Source: an uncultured Methylophaga sp. (GTDB taxonomy: Bacteria > Pseudomonadota > Gammaproteobacteria > GCF-002020875). From it: DNA of 64,000 bases. Shown here in pieces: positions 18,219 to 27,158 of the stretch. Location: assembly GCA_937877715.1 (NCBI GenBank), contig CALEHW010000059.1, positions 1-64,000 of the forward strand, given 5' to 3'. The position numbers were made by a program, and so were the translations under genes. The notes beneath the pieces were generated by a model that ran no database searches, was not told the origin of the DNA, and was given only the letters and a program-made list of their open reading frames with translations. Position 1 is the first letter of the stretch. Each line of letters starts with the position of its first letter.

Positions 18219-19715
18219 ATGAGGCGATACTTATATTGCATTGCGCCACCCATGACAAGCGTTAGGGCCATCTTTTGCATCACACTATTGATCTGGCTCA
18301 CATCTACCCCACCCCTGCAGGCTGGAGAGATTCGACTTCCATCACTGGGTGGTGACCCTTCCGACTCTATTCTCTCACCAGAGCAGGAGCAGCTCCTGGG
18401 GGATGCCTTCATGCGCTCCCTGCGCGAACAGCTCACCATCATTGAGCAGCCGGAGATTGAACACTACATCCAGACCATGGGCAGACGGCTGGCGCTCCAG
18501 AGCAGTGGAGGGACAAGAAGTTTTGAGTTCTTTGTGGTCGACAACCGATCCATCAACGCCTTTGCCGGCCCCGCCGGAGTAATCGGGATCCATAGTGGAT
18601 TAATCGAGATGGCAGAAAGCGAGGGTGAGCTGGCAGCTGTGCTTGCGCATGAGATCGCCCATGTCTCTCAGCGCCATCTTATGCGCAGACTGGAGAGCCA
18701 GCAGAACCTCCCCATACCCGCCATTGCCACCATCCTGGCAACCGTGGTTGCCGCCTCAGCCAGTCCGCAAGCGGGAGAGGCTGTCGCCGCCACCGCAACC
18801 GGGCTCTCACTGCAGAGGCAGATCAACTTCACCCGCAGTAATGAGCGGGAGGCGGATCGCATCGGGATGCAGATTCTCCACAGTGCCGGTTACGACCCAT
18901 CCAACATGCCGGCCTTCTTCAGGCGACTGCAGCAGGCAAATCGCCACAGCGGGGAAAGCCTCCCGGAGTATCTGCGTACCCACCCCCTGACCCTCTCAAG
19001 AGTGGCTGATGCAGAGAGTCGTGCCGCCCAGTTCCCCCCTCAACAGGAGCTCGATAGCGGTGAATTTTTTCTGATTCGCCAAATCCTCCATATCAACCGC
19101 ATGAGGAACCCGGAGCTCACTATTCGCAACTACCGCACCCAGCTCGAGGAGAACAGAAATCCAGCAACCCAGGAGAGGCTGCAGTTTGGCTATGGGCTTG
19201 CACTACTAAAAGCAGATCTGCCAAAGCAGGCCCTGAGAGAGCTACTGCCACTGCAGCAACGCCACCCTGACCAACCAACCCTGGCCATTGCCACAGCAAG
19301 AGCCAGAGCCGCGACAGGGGCCATGGATGAGGCCCTGTATCTTGTCCAGCAGCTCCATAACCTCTACCCCTCGCACCTCCCCCTTATCCTAAGCCACGCA
19401 GATCTGCTACTGCAGAACGGCCAACCTGGGGCTGCCGCCCACCTGCTGGAGCAGGGGATCGCCACCCTCCCCGATTCACCGGAACTCTACAAAAAACAGG
19501 CAACCGCATACGCAATGGCCAACCACCAGGCCCGTTCCCACCTTGCCCAGGCGCACTACCACTTCCTGATGACGGAGACAAAAAGCGCCCTTAGTCAGCT
19601 TGACTATGCTGAACGTGCCGCCCGGGAGAACCGCAGCAATTTTATAATCTTCTCCACCATTGATGCCCGCCGGCTCAGTTATGAGAAGATGGAGGAGAGA
19701 GAGAAGGCGCTGTAG
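18219..19715 (+). CDS. bepA: BepA/YfgC-type periplasmic M48 metalloprotease
   Basis: This 498-residue protease/chaperone degrades or assists stalled outer-membrane proteins such as LptD at the Bam complex. It has a signal peptide ending near LQAGEI, an M48 domain with His144-Glu145-x-x-His148 (AHEIAHVSQRH) and the third ligand in NEREADRIG, then a C-terminal TPR-like region (about 300-480). An open frame begins with TTG at 18192. I prefer the ATG at 18219, which puts the signal peptide closer to the N-terminus, though neither start has a clear Shine-Dalgarno. The gene stands alone, divergent from tusA. Confidence 0.88.
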   Translation: MRRYLYCIAPPMTSVRAIFCITLLIWLTSTPPLQAGEIRLPSLGGDPSDSILSPEQEQLLGDAFMRSLREQLTIIEQPEIEHYIQTMGRRLALQSSGGTRSFEFFVVDNRSINAFAGPAGVIGIHSGLIEMAESEGELAAVLAHEIAHVSQRHLMRRLESQQNLPIPAIATILATVVAASASPQAGEAVAATATGLSLQRQINFTRSNEREADRIGMQILHSAGYDPSNMPAFFRRLQQANRHSGESLPEYLRTHPLTLSRVADAESRAAQFPPQQELDSGEFFLIRQILHINRMRNPELTIRNYRTQLEENRNPATQERLQFGYGLALLKADLPKQALRELLPLQQRHPDQPTLAIATARARAATGAMDEALYLVQQLHNLYPSHLPLILSHADLLLQNGQPGAAAHLLEQGIATLPDSPELYKKQATAYAMANHQARSHLAQAHYHFLMTETKSALSQLDYAERAARENRSNFIIFSTIDARRLSYEKMEEREKAL

Positions 19716-19940
19716 TTACCTGCAGCTCATTTTTTGCCCACAACCTTCCCAATTAACCAAACCTGTGCAACAGGTTGATCAATATCAAAAAATATAACAG
19801 ATATTATATTTGTATAACGTTTTCTATAGGCAGTATCATTGCTTACTGATATGCTCAGGACTATTATTACAGGAATGTAATAATTTATGTATACCTTATC
19901 ACCCACCTTCTAATAGCACCAGCTTACCAAACAACCATCC
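19716..19940 (+). promoter_or_regulatory. AT-rich upstream region of the unknown gene
   Basis: This spacer is markedly richer in A and T than its neighbours. Besides the FNR-type site it holds a small hairpin (aacctgt/aggtt, about 19760-19775) and a second palindrome, ATTATTAC/GTAATAAT, near 19862-19884 in the presumed leader. I see no ORF here. Confidence 0.45.
19775..19788 (+). promoter_or_regulatory. Perfect FNR/Anr-type binding site
   Basis: The sequence matches the palindromic consensus TTGATNNNNATCAA exactly (TTGAT 19775-19779, ATCAA 19784-19788). A -10-like TATAAC at 19813-19818 would place the transcription start near 19825, with the site centred about 43 bp upstream, close to the class II activating position (-41.5). 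The target would be the unknown gene at 19941. Confidence 0.65.
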
Positions 19941-20513
19941 ATGTTCAGCCTGCTAAGAAAATTTCGCAAAAATAGCTCGCTATCCAACCACAGTAAGGAT
20001 GACTACTACTCGCGTTTTTGTGGAATGATTAACAGCAGCACCTTGGCGCACCTAACCGAGGTCAGAGATAGTATTATAGAGGTTGAGGGATTGACAGATC
20101 ATGGAATAACCCTTGGGGATTCCAGAAAGAAGGTTCTATCAAAACTGGGAAGCCCCGACCATGCGATGGTAGGTGGGGAGACAGGTCGCTACCACACACT
20201 CTTCTACAAGGTTCCAGGATCATCAACACACGATCTGCTCGAGGTTCACCTGTTTGATGACAAGGTCTTCCATATCGTAGCAATCAACAGAATCTACTCC
20301 TCGATAGATTTAGAGAGACACCAAAGATTACTGACCACCGCCATGGATATTGCGGGCAGTGTTATTTTAAGTGATACCACAATTGTTGACCCCTCAGGCA
20401 ACAGACTCAATATCTACTGTGGTGTCAATGTGATAGAGAAACAGAGTTCCACTGATAGTGAGTTGATTAATCAGCTGACGGCAACAATCACCCCCCCGAT
20501 TATATCCAGCTGA
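19941..20513 (+). CDS. Protein of unknown function, possibly oxygen-regulated
   Basis: I do not recognise this 190-residue protein. The N-terminus is basic (LLRKFRKN), with no signal peptide and no convincing membrane segment. The central part, GITLGDSRKKVLSKLGSPDHAM followed by a strand-rich segment (LFYKVPG, LLEVHLFDDKVFHIV), resembles in pattern the SmpA/BamE-like fold, where a G-x(4)-V-x(2)-LG-P motif precedes beta strands, but I cannot claim homology. It sits alone between bepA and the convergent wzc gene, behind an FNR-type site. Confidence 0.7.
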   Translation: MFSLLRKFRKNSSLSNHSKDDYYSRFCGMINSSTLAHLTEVRDSIIEVEGLTDHGITLGDSRKKVLSKLGSPDHAMVGGETGRYHTLFYKVPGSSTHDLLEVHLFDDKVFHIVAINRIYSSIDLERHQRLLTTAMDIAGSVILSDTTIVDPSGNRLNIYCGVNVIEKQSSTDSELINQLTATITPPIISS

Positions 20514-20594
20514 TTGCCTGAAACCGGAACTAGCTCTGTCGAGGGCCGGTATCTACAGTAATGTACGTATGGTGCCCAACGTCACTACATCAGG

Positions 20595-22814
20595 CTATTT
20601 GTACTCATAGCCGTAGTGGCCATATTTACCATAACCGTATTTGCCATAGCCATATCTCCTCCTGGGCTCCAGCGCATTGAGGATAAATCCTCGTGGCTCG
20701 ATACCATTCTGCTGCAGCCGTTTGGTTACCGTCTGTATCTCCTTCATTGGGTGGACCCCTGCACGCAACAGGATAAAGGTGGTGCCGGCCAGTCGGCCCA
20801 CCACTGCACTATCGGTAACCGCAAGTAGTGGCGGGGTATCAACAAGAACAAGATCGTACTCACTGGAGAACTGCTCCATATAGCTCCCAAAGTTCTCATG
20901 CATCAGCAGCTCTGAGGGGTTTGGTGGAATAGTGCCAGTTGCCAACAGATCAACCCCCTCAAAGCCGGTTGAGCGTACCGCCTGCTCCCTGGTGGCATCA
21001 CCCACAATCAGCTCACTCAGACCAGGAGAACGAGCCATCCCATACTCCTTATTGATATGCCCCTTACGCATATCTGCATCCACCAACAGCACCCGCATCC
21101 CAGCATGTGCGGCAATATGGGCAAAATTGGTGGAGACAAAACTCTTACCAACCCCAGGTGCCGGGCCGGTAATCATCACAATCCTGTTCTTTGCCTCGAG
21201 CAGGGCAAAGTGGAGGTTGGTGCGCAGACTTCTTAGCCCCTCAATTGCCTGATCCTTCTTATCATGTTCGCTGAGGATTGCATTTTTTATCTTTTTCGCT
21301 CTGATATCTTTCTCAAGAAGCAACTGCTTTGGAGAGAGCGGGACCGTGGCATAGACCGGGATCCCCATCTGCTTCTCAAGCAGATCCGGATCCTCCACCC
21401 CCTTGTGCATTGCCCTGCGAACAAAGGCGATACCGATCCCGAGGAAGAACCCCAATACCAGACTGAGCAGGGCAATCATCCTCTTCTTGGGCTTGACCGG
21501 GTTGTCGGAGACCACCGCCCGATCGATAATCCTCACATTACCTACTGTCCCCGCCTTGACCACCTTGAGCTCCTGGGCCCGGTTGAGTAACTGAGTATAG
21601 ATGGTGGTTGCCACCTCCACATCACGGGAGAGACGCAGAATCTCCTGCTGTGTCTCTGGCAGGGTCTGGGCCCGACCAGAAATCTCGCCAAGACGCTCAT
21701 TCAGCCCTCCAGCCTGGTCCCCCAGAGCCACCATCAGAGGATGGCGCTCGGTATATTTTTTTGACATCTCGGAACGCCTGAGATCAATCTCCGCCAGACG
21801 ACGTTCCAGCTCCACCATCTGGTCCAGCATAGACTGGGTCTCCAGTGTCAGATCAACCGAGCTCCTGCTGGAACGGTAGTTATTCAGCTTGGCCTCTGCC
21901 AGCTCCATCTCCTTCTTGATGATTGGTAGCTGCTCCTCTAGAAAAGCGAGACTACGCTCAGCCTCCTCCGATATCCGCTCTACATTTTGCCGCAGATAGA
22001 GGTTGGCAATGGTGTCCACAACCCTGGTGACCTGTTCTTTATCTGCACCATCGAGGCGTATTTCGAGAATTCCAGTCTTTCTTCCCCGCTCGGAGATTTT
22101 CAGCCCCGACTGAAGACCACGGATGGTGCCAATTCTACTGCTACGCGAGATGATAAATTCTGTGCCAGGGCGGGAGACCAGCTCGGGCACAAAGATCTCA
22201 ACCCCGCTGCCCTCTGCTGCCTCACCAACCTTGCCGCTCAGTAGCAGTACTTCCTCTTCCGTGAACAACTGATAGTTATCATCACGCTCGGCAACCAGCA
22301 GTAGCGACTCCCCCTTCAGGTGATCGGGGACCGAGAGGCGTCCAAGCTGAATACGCTCCCCGCCCCAAGCATACTCCTCCAGCCCATCAACAGGCTCTGC
22401 CAGTGCAGCACCGCGATGATAGCGGGCCATGGCTGCACCAACCCTGGGGAAATAGTGTGGGGATGCATGGAGGGTCAGATCCAGCTTGTCGACAGCCTTG
22501 CCAATAATGTTCCTTGATTTGATGATCTCGATCTCGGTAGAGGCCTCTGTATCAGCAGGAAATATCTCCGTAAGATCACCCAGACCGGACAGACCGCCCG
22601 ACTTCTCCTCAACCTGCAGTACCGCATCAGCCTGATAGATTGGGGTCGAGACCAGCGCATAGAAGATGCCGCCAGCAAAAAAGAGGGCAGATACCAGCGC
22701 AATCAGCCATTTTGCATCGAGCAGTGTCCCAAGCAGTTCGGAGAGATCAATCTCATCCTCACTCTCCATCCCTCCTCCCATAGAATCCTGATGCATCTGC
22801 GGTGACTGTTCCAT
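20595..22814 (-). CDS. wzc: Wzc-type polysaccharide tyrosine autokinase / co-polymerase
   Basis: This 739-residue bacterial tyrosine kinase controls capsule or exopolysaccharide chain length and export. It has TM1 (about 36-54), a large periplasmic Wzz domain with a coiled coil (about 285-420), TM2 (about 446-465), and a cytoplasmic BY-kinase domain with Walker A GPAPGVGKS (550-558) and Walker A' VLLVDADMR (575-583). The extreme C-terminus is a glycine/tyrosine cluster with eight tyrosines, the autophosphorylation tail. It is last in the run wzb-OMP-wza-wzc; Wzb (25696-26154) would dephosphorylate it. Confidence 0.93.
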   Translation of the reverse strand: MEQSPQMHQDSMGGGMESEDEIDLSELLGTLLDAKWLIALVSALFFAGGIFYALVSTPIYQADAVLQVEEKSGGLSGLGDLTEIFPADTEASTEIEIIKSRNIIGKAVDKLDLTLHASPHYFPRVGAAMARYHRGAALAEPVDGLEEYAWGGERIQLGRLSVPDHLKGESLLLVAERDDNYQLFTEEEVLLLSGKVGEAAEGSGVEIFVPELVSRPGTEFIISRSSRIGTIRGLQSGLKISERGRKTGILEIRLDGADKEQVTRVVDTIANLYLRQNVERISEEAERSLAFLEEQLPIIKKEMELAEAKLNNYRSSRSSVDLTLETQSMLDQMVELERRLAEIDLRRSEMSKKYTERHPLMVALGDQAGGLNERLGEISGRAQTLPETQQEILRLSRDVEVATTIYTQLLNRAQELKVVKAGTVGNVRIIDRAVVSDNPVKPKKRMIALLSLVLGFFLGIGIAFVRRAMHKGVEDPDLLEKQMGIPVYATVPLSPKQLLLEKDIRAKKIKNAILSEHDKKDQAIEGLRSLRTNLHFALLEAKNRIVMITGPAPGVGKSFVSTNFAHIAAHAGMRVLLVDADMRKGHINKEYGMARSPGLSELIVGDATREQAVRSTGFEGVDLLATGTIPPNPSELLMHENFGSYMEQFSSEYDLVLVDTPPLLAVTDSAVVGRLAGTTFILLRAGVHPMKEIQTVTKRLQQNGIEPRGFILNALEPRRRYGYGKYGYGKYGHYGYEYK

Positions 22815-22858
22815 ATCTTCCCCCGTTATCCCTGTTCCTGAATTAACCTTTAATAAAT

Positions 22859-24007
22859 CTAATTGCGATCAAGAAAATCATCTACCTTCCAGACCAGCTC
22901 AATTGATGGCAGAATCTGGCTCATTACACGGTTCCAGGATACGACACCTGCTGGTGCCACAAAGACCACATCATGTGGCCGCATCTGGAACTGGTCTGCA
23001 AGCACCATTGATGCTGCCGACTTGCCATTAAAGCGATATACGGCCGGCTTGCTCGCAACAGTTGTCTCACCCTGCATTGGACGGGCTCCACGAATAATAT
23101 AGATACGCTCCGGATCGGAGGTTGCATTGTTCAGCCCTCCGGCATCACCCAGCGCCTCAGCAAGGGTCATCCCGGCATGGTGGATCAGCTGTGTCTTGAC
23201 ACTGGAGACCTCACCCAAGACCCACACCTTGTTGATCTGGTTATCCTGAAAATGGACGGTATCACCATCCTGAAGAAGTACATTCTGTGACAAATCCCCC
23301 TCACCCAGAAGAGCCTGCAAGTCAATCTGCTGCACATCTCCATCTCTTGTCCAGAGGATATGGCGCACATCAGCCGACACCCCCTTGACCCCTCCTGCCA
23401 ATGTGGTGGCATCCAGGACAGTTAATGGCACATCAGTTACCGGATAGACACCAGGACGTATCACCTCTCCTGTAATATATACCTTCTGACTACGGAACTC
23501 GGCAACCTGTACATTCACCTGTGGGTCATTGATATATCTCCCCAGCTCCCTGGTCAATGTTGACCTTACCTCCTCAATGGTCTTTCCCGCCACACCAAGA
23601 ACACCCACATATGGGAAGAAGATGGTGCCATCACTGCGCACAATAAGGCCGCTCGCTTTCCCCTTTGCGCTCTTTAGCCCGGAGGTTGTGGTGAGCTCAG
23701 GATGCTCCCACACCATTACTCCCAGAATATCTCGTGGCCCAACTCTGTAGGTGTAGTCATCCATCTGGACAGAGAGGTTGTTGACCCTCATCCTGCTTGA
23801 CAGCTTCTGTAGCTGATCCCGATTCATCTGTGCTATCAGTGCCGGAGTAATAGGCTCAACATTAACCTCAGGCTCCTTCTCTTTGGTGCTAAAAACACCT
23901 CTCAGATGACTTTTCTCATCCATCTGCATCCCCGGTGACATGGCACAACCAGATAGTGCCCCAGCCAATAGAATGACCGCTGTTGTTGCTAGTTTGTTAC
24001 TCATCAT
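22859..24007 (-). CDS. wza: Wza-type outer-membrane polysaccharide export lipoprotein
   Basis: This 382-residue export channel protein has a lipoprotein signal (lipobox LSGC, Cys21), a Poly_export domain from YRVGPRDILGVMVWEHPEL, and two SLBB-like segments (KVYITGEVIRPGVYPV and KVWVLGEVSSVKTQ), the ring domains of Wza. The C-terminal helix crosses the outer membrane in E. coli Wza and a comparable amphipathic tail is present. It lies 53 bp downstream of the outer-membrane protein gene and 44 bp upstream of wzc. Confidence 0.93.
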   Translation of the reverse strand: MMSNKLATTAVILLAGALSGCAMSPGMQMDEKSHLRGVFSTKEKEPEVNVEPITPALIAQMNRDQLQKLSSRMRVNNLSVQMDDYTYRVGPRDILGVMVWEHPELTTTSGLKSAKGKASGLIVRSDGTIFFPYVGVLGVAGKTIEEVRSTLTRELGRYINDPQVNVQVAEFRSQKVYITGEVIRPGVYPVTDVPLTVLDATTLAGGVKGVSADVRHILWTRDGDVQQIDLQALLGEGDLSQNVLLQDGDTVHFQDNQINKVWVLGEVSSVKTQLIHHAGMTLAEALGDAGGLNNATSDPERIYIIRGARPMQGETTVASKPAVYRFNGKSAASMVLADQFQMRPHDVVFVAPAGVVSWNRVMSQILPSIELVWKVDDFLDRN

Positions 24008-24060
24008 CAGATACCCATTATCCTCTCTGTAAAATTACCATGCCTGCATATTAAGATGCA

Positions 24061-25677
24061 CTACCAGGTTAACCCTAACTGAAGCAGTGTAGCATCAAAT
24101 GTTCCGCCATCCATCCCCTGCATGACACCTATATCTGCCGTAGCATCAAGCTTATTGGTGAGTGGCAACTCTGCCCCCAGCGACCACTGGTGAATCAGCC
24201 CCTCACCCACATCCATACCTCCACCACCACCGACACCAGCCTCATACCTCATCAGTAGTGGCCAACCGAATGGTTGAATCTCAACTCCAAACAACCCCTC
24301 TGCATATGCACCAACCCCACCACCCCATGCACCATAGGCACTACCAGAAATGGCTGTCCATTCATTAACCTGCTTGCTCAGGACAATGCCCAGAAGGTGA
24401 ATGCTGTCAGCATACTCTCCTCCGCTCTTTGTAAGGGCGCTACTGGTTGGGAAGTAGGTCTTGTGACGCAAGGAATAATCTGTCTCTGACTCCCTCACCT
24501 CCCAGCTAATCGCCACCTCAGCTGTTGTTGATGAGAAGTTGCCATTGGGTGCGTAGGTCTTGCCAACCATGGATTTGAGTGACCAGCGCTCACCAAGTTC
24601 AAGCTCCAGCCCAACCATTGGCTGAATAATCAGTCCACCGCCAGTATCGATACCACCACCACCTGCCATCCCGGCAGAGATTTTGGCATCCCAGTTCAGC
24701 AGTCCTGGAATTAACGACCTGTTGACTCCAATACCGCCCAGTACCTTGGCATACCCATCTGTTCCCCCCTGCCCCGCCCCATAGACCTCAAAGGTGCGAT
24801 AGAGAGAGCTGCTAATTGCATGATAGTGTTGAAAACCGACAAGGGTGACATCCTCTGTCAAACTACTGCCACTCCTCTTTTTGGCGTCACTATCAGGAGA
24901 GTAGACAGCGATAACCGGGGTAATCTTTGTTACCCCTGCACCTCTGTAATCTGATATCCCGGGTATCCCAAGGGAGTTCCCTGCAAGATTATGGGTTGGC
25001 AGGGAGAGCCCTGCTGTCAGGTGGGTATCACTCTCATACGCTGTATTGGAGGTGTTTGGAAAGGCTATTCTGGCAACCCCAAAACGGAGGGTAAATGGGC
25101 TCAACTCTTTCTCCACCATCAGATGAGAGCGCAACATCAGGCCACCACCAGGAAATGCTCCAGCACCACCGCCACCACCAGCGAAGAGACCAGCATCAAT
25201 TGCCAAATCCTCTGCCAGCAGTGGAACATCCAGATAGTGGTGCCACCCCAGTGTTGCACCACCAACAAAGAAACCACCGTAATCCCCTGTCATCGCACCA
25301 TATCCACCAACCCCCAGGTAGAGATCAGGCAGCAGGTCAAATGGTTTGATATCGTAATGTATCCCCACCGTCCCCATATTTTCGGTTGAGGAGACCGGGA
25401 TATCATCAAAAGAGAAGCGGTAACGGGCAGAGTCCAACTCCGTCTCCTCTGTTTTTGTTAACTCCCTCTCTACAACTGGTGCAGCTACCGATACTGGAGC
25501 TACAGATCTATAACTCGTTTCTACAGCTTTTGTCTCAACAACCGGCAGTGTCTCTGATGATTCACCACTGCATATCCAGCCACCATCACTACCCACAACA
25601 CAGCTATATGGCACCGCTGCAGCAACATCAATCGCAAGCAGAATGAGTGGTAGTGAGGTTAGAAAACGGTGAGCCAT
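24061..25677 (-). CDS. Outer-membrane beta-barrel protein with three glycine-rich modules
   Basis: This 538-residue secreted protein has a signal peptide (about 1-21) and then Cys26-x9-Cys36 around GGW, the same N-terminal pattern as LptD in this window. The rest is beta-rich with aromatic strand ends and stops at LLQLGLTW, an outer-membrane-type C-terminal residue pattern. Three modules can be aligned by eye, each with a YGA-GG segment, an AG-GGGG turn followed by GGGL or EGL, and a closing strand pair. I do not recognise the family. Its place between wzb and wza suggests a part in polysaccharide passage or modification at the outer membrane (inference). Confidence 0.75.
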   Translation of the reverse strand: MAHRFLTSLPLILLAIDVAAAVPYSCVVGSDGGWICSGESSETLPVVETKAVETSYRSVAPVSVAAPVVERELTKTEETELDSARYRFSFDDIPVSSTENMGTVGIHYDIKPFDLLPDLYLGVGGYGAMTGDYGGFFVGGATLGWHHYLDVPLLAEDLAIDAGLFAGGGGGAGAFPGGGLMLRSHLMVEKELSPFTLRFGVARIAFPNTSNTAYESDTHLTAGLSLPTHNLAGNSLGIPGISDYRGAGVTKITPVIAVYSPDSDAKKRSGSSLTEDVTLVGFQHYHAISSSLYRTFEVYGAGQGGTDGYAKVLGGIGVNRSLIPGLLNWDAKISAGMAGGGGIDTGGGLIIQPMVGLELELGERWSLKSMVGKTYAPNGNFSSTTAEVAISWEVRESETDYSLRHKTYFPTSSALTKSGGEYADSIHLLGIVLSKQVNEWTAISGSAYGAWGGGVGAYAEGLFGVEIQPFGWPLLMRYEAGVGGGGGMDVGEGLIHQWSLGAELPLTNKLDATADIGVMQGMDGGTFDATLLQLGLTW

Positions 25678-25695
25678 TCAGGGGGTACTGTTGCC

Positions 25696-26154
25696 TTATT
25701 CTGGCCAGAATCGTTGCTGCCACTCACCCACTGCCCGCTCAATCAACTCTAGCGCTGATTCGAACTCTTGGCGTGGCTGCCGGTAGGGGTCAGGGATCTC
25801 AAAATCACTCCACTTCCCAAGCAGGTGCACCCTTCCTCTGGCTGCAGGGAGAATATCATGTACTGCCTGAATGTGATCCTCCTCCATAACCAAAACCAGG
25901 TCATACTCAGAGAGCAGCTCACTAGAAAGTTGCTGGGCCCGATGGGACGCAAGATCAATACCCATCTCCTCCATAAGCTCCTGGGCGGTCTGATCAGCCT
26001 GATGGTTAACAAGTGCCCCCACCCCGGCAGAGGCAATCTTCAGCTGCGGATAGGATTCTGAGACCCTCTCTGCCAACATTGCCTCGGCCATTGGACTGCG
26101 GCAGATATTTCCTACGCAGACCATCAACACACTATTTGCCAGAGCTGATTTCAT
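25696..26154 (-). CDS. wzb: Low-molecular-weight protein-tyrosine phosphatase Wzb
   Basis: This 152-residue LMW-PTP removes phosphate from the tyrosine tail of Wzc, a cycle required for polysaccharide export. The CX5R loop is Cys13 to Arg19 (CVGNICRSP), and the general acid is in the conserved DPYRQ segment near the C-terminus. It is the first gene of the wzb-OMP-wza-wzc run, followed by the outer-membrane protein gene 18 bp on. In E. coli the order is wza-wzb-wzc, so the order is rearranged here. Confidence 0.93.
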   Translation of the reverse strand: MKSALANSVLMVCVGNICRSPMAEAMLAERVSESYPQLKIASAGVGALVNHQADQTAQELMEEMGIDLASHRAQQLSSELLSEYDLVLVMEEDHIQAVHDILPAARGRVHLLGKWSDFEIPDPYRQPRQEFESALELIERAVGEWQQRFWPE

Positions 26155-26267
26155 GGCTGCAAACTATGACAGCAACAACAGAGTGATTCAACTACTGAGC
26201 CTTCTTAAACTCCGTTTCTGAGAGCTGCTCTCCAGTCCTGCCAAAACGGCGCTGTCGCCAAAAAGAG

Positions 26268-26299
26268 AAGGAGCTGCAGTTACCTGCAGCTCCTTTTTT
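26268..26299. terminator. Strong 12-bp hairpin downstream of tRNA-Lys
   Basis: A perfect 12-bp stem (26268-26279 with 26284-26295) has a ttac loop and TTTTTT on the plus strand. On the minus strand, where tRNA-Lys is transcribed, it is followed by the weaker run cttctcttttt. It probably ends the tRNA transcript and may act in both directions. The inner cagttacctgcagctc recurs in a degraded form after bepA (19713-19733). Confidence 0.7.
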
Positions 26300-26302
26300 A
26301 TA

Positions 26303-26378
26303 TGGTGGGTCGTGAGCGATTCGAACGCTCGACCATCGGCTTAAAAGGCCGGTGCTCTACCAACTGAGCTAACGACCC
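26303..26378 (-). tRNA. tRNA-Lys (anticodon TTT)
   Basis: This 76-nt cloverleaf has a 7-bp acceptor stem (gggtcgt/acgaccc), D-arm agctcagttggtagagc, anticodon loop cttttaa with TTT, a T-arm with ttcgaat, and an encoded CCA end at 26303-26305. It closely matches E. coli tRNA-Lys. It lies downstream of queC on the same strand. A -10-like TATGAT (26396-26401) followed by a GC-rich start region suggests its own stringently controlled promoter. Confidence 0.97.
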
Positions 26379-26395
26379 TCAGTTCGGAGGTGCGC

Positions 26396-26401
26396 ATCAT
26401 A
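26396..26401 (-). promoter_or_regulatory. Candidate -10 box of the tRNA-Lys promoter
   Basis: TATGAT on the minus strand lies 18 bp before the mature tRNA 5' end and is followed by gcgcacc, a GC-rich discriminator typical of stable-RNA promoters. The -35 (ATGATT at a 17-bp spacer) is weak. Confidence 0.4.
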
Positions 26402-26459
26402 CACATTTCCGGCAGAAAAATCATCTGGGAAATAGTGAGCTATACAAGCTCTGGCACCA

Positions 26460-27158
26460 TCAAAGATATCTGGTCGGGTCTGCAATCTCTGCTGCAGCAA
26501 ATCCTGCACGACGCAGACTACAGGAGTCACACTCCCCACACGCCCTACCCTGCCCATCCGCCTGGTAACAGGATACCGTAGCCGAGTAGTCCACCCCCAG
26601 TCTGTTCCCCTGCTGGATGATCTCAGCCTTGGTCAACTCAATTAGTGGGGTATGGATAGTGGATGGCTCCCCCTCGGTGCCAGCCCTGGTTGCCAGATTG
26701 GCTGTCTGCTGGAATGATTCAATAAATTCAGGACGACAGTCCGGGTATCCAGAGTAGTCCACTGCATTGACCCCGATAAAGATATCCCTCGCCCCCAGCA
26801 CCTCTGCCCACCCCTGGGCAAAAGAGAGAAAGAGCAGATTTCTTGCAGGTACGTAGGTTACCGGAATCTCATTATCAGCCCCCTTCAGCTCTCGCTGCTC
26901 TGGAACCGCAATGGATGGATCGGTCAGTGCGGACCCCCCAAACTCCCCAAGCCCGATGCGGATGATCTTATGCTCCACTACAGCTGCACTCTCTGCCACC
27001 AGTTTGGCCGCATCCAGTTCGGAACAGTGGCGCTGCCCATAGTCGAAACTAAGTGCGTAACAACTGTACCCTTGCTCTTTTGCCAGGGCCAGGATTGTGG
27101 CCGAATCGAGGCCGCCAGATAGTAGTATGACCGCCTTTTTCTCTCCCTGTTGGCTCAT
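26460..27158 (-). CDS. queC: 7-cyano-7-deazaguanine synthase QueC
   Basis: QueC converts 7-carboxy-7-deazaguanine to preQ0 using ATP and ammonia in queuosine synthesis. This 232-residue protein has the PP-loop [12 protein letters not shown] and a C-terminal zinc site of four cysteines in [14 protein letters not shown] and the following CSL. The frame is open to 27236, but the ATG at 27158 overlaps the queE stop by 4 bp and starts the homology, so I use it. Confidence 0.95.
   Translation of the reverse strand: MSQQGEKKAVILLSGGLDSATILALAKEQGYSCYALSFDYGQRHCSELDAAKLVAESAAVVEHKIIRIGLGEFGGSALTDPSIAVPEQRELKGADNEIPVTYVPARNLLFLSFAQGWAEVLGARDIFIGVNAVDYSGYPDCRPEFIESFQQTANLATRAGTEGEPSTIHTPLIELTKAEIIQQGNRLGVDYSATVSCYQADGQGRACGECDSCSLRRAGFAAAEIADPTRYL

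Noticed and set aside
19713-19733. Terminator after bepA (cagttacctgcagctc-like sequence before a T-run)
   Set aside because: The stem is only about 5 bp with mismatches; similarity to the tRNA-Lys hairpin is suggestive but too weak to call.
24162-25646. Plus-strand frames rich in His and Pro opposite the outer-membrane protein gene
   Set aside because: They mirror the glycine-rich codons of the minus-strand gene and show no domain or Shine-Dalgarno.
26155-26267. ops element (RfaH recruitment) upstream of wzb
   Set aside because: I looked for ggcggtag-type sequence on the minus strand and found none, so RfaH control of this operon is unsupported here.
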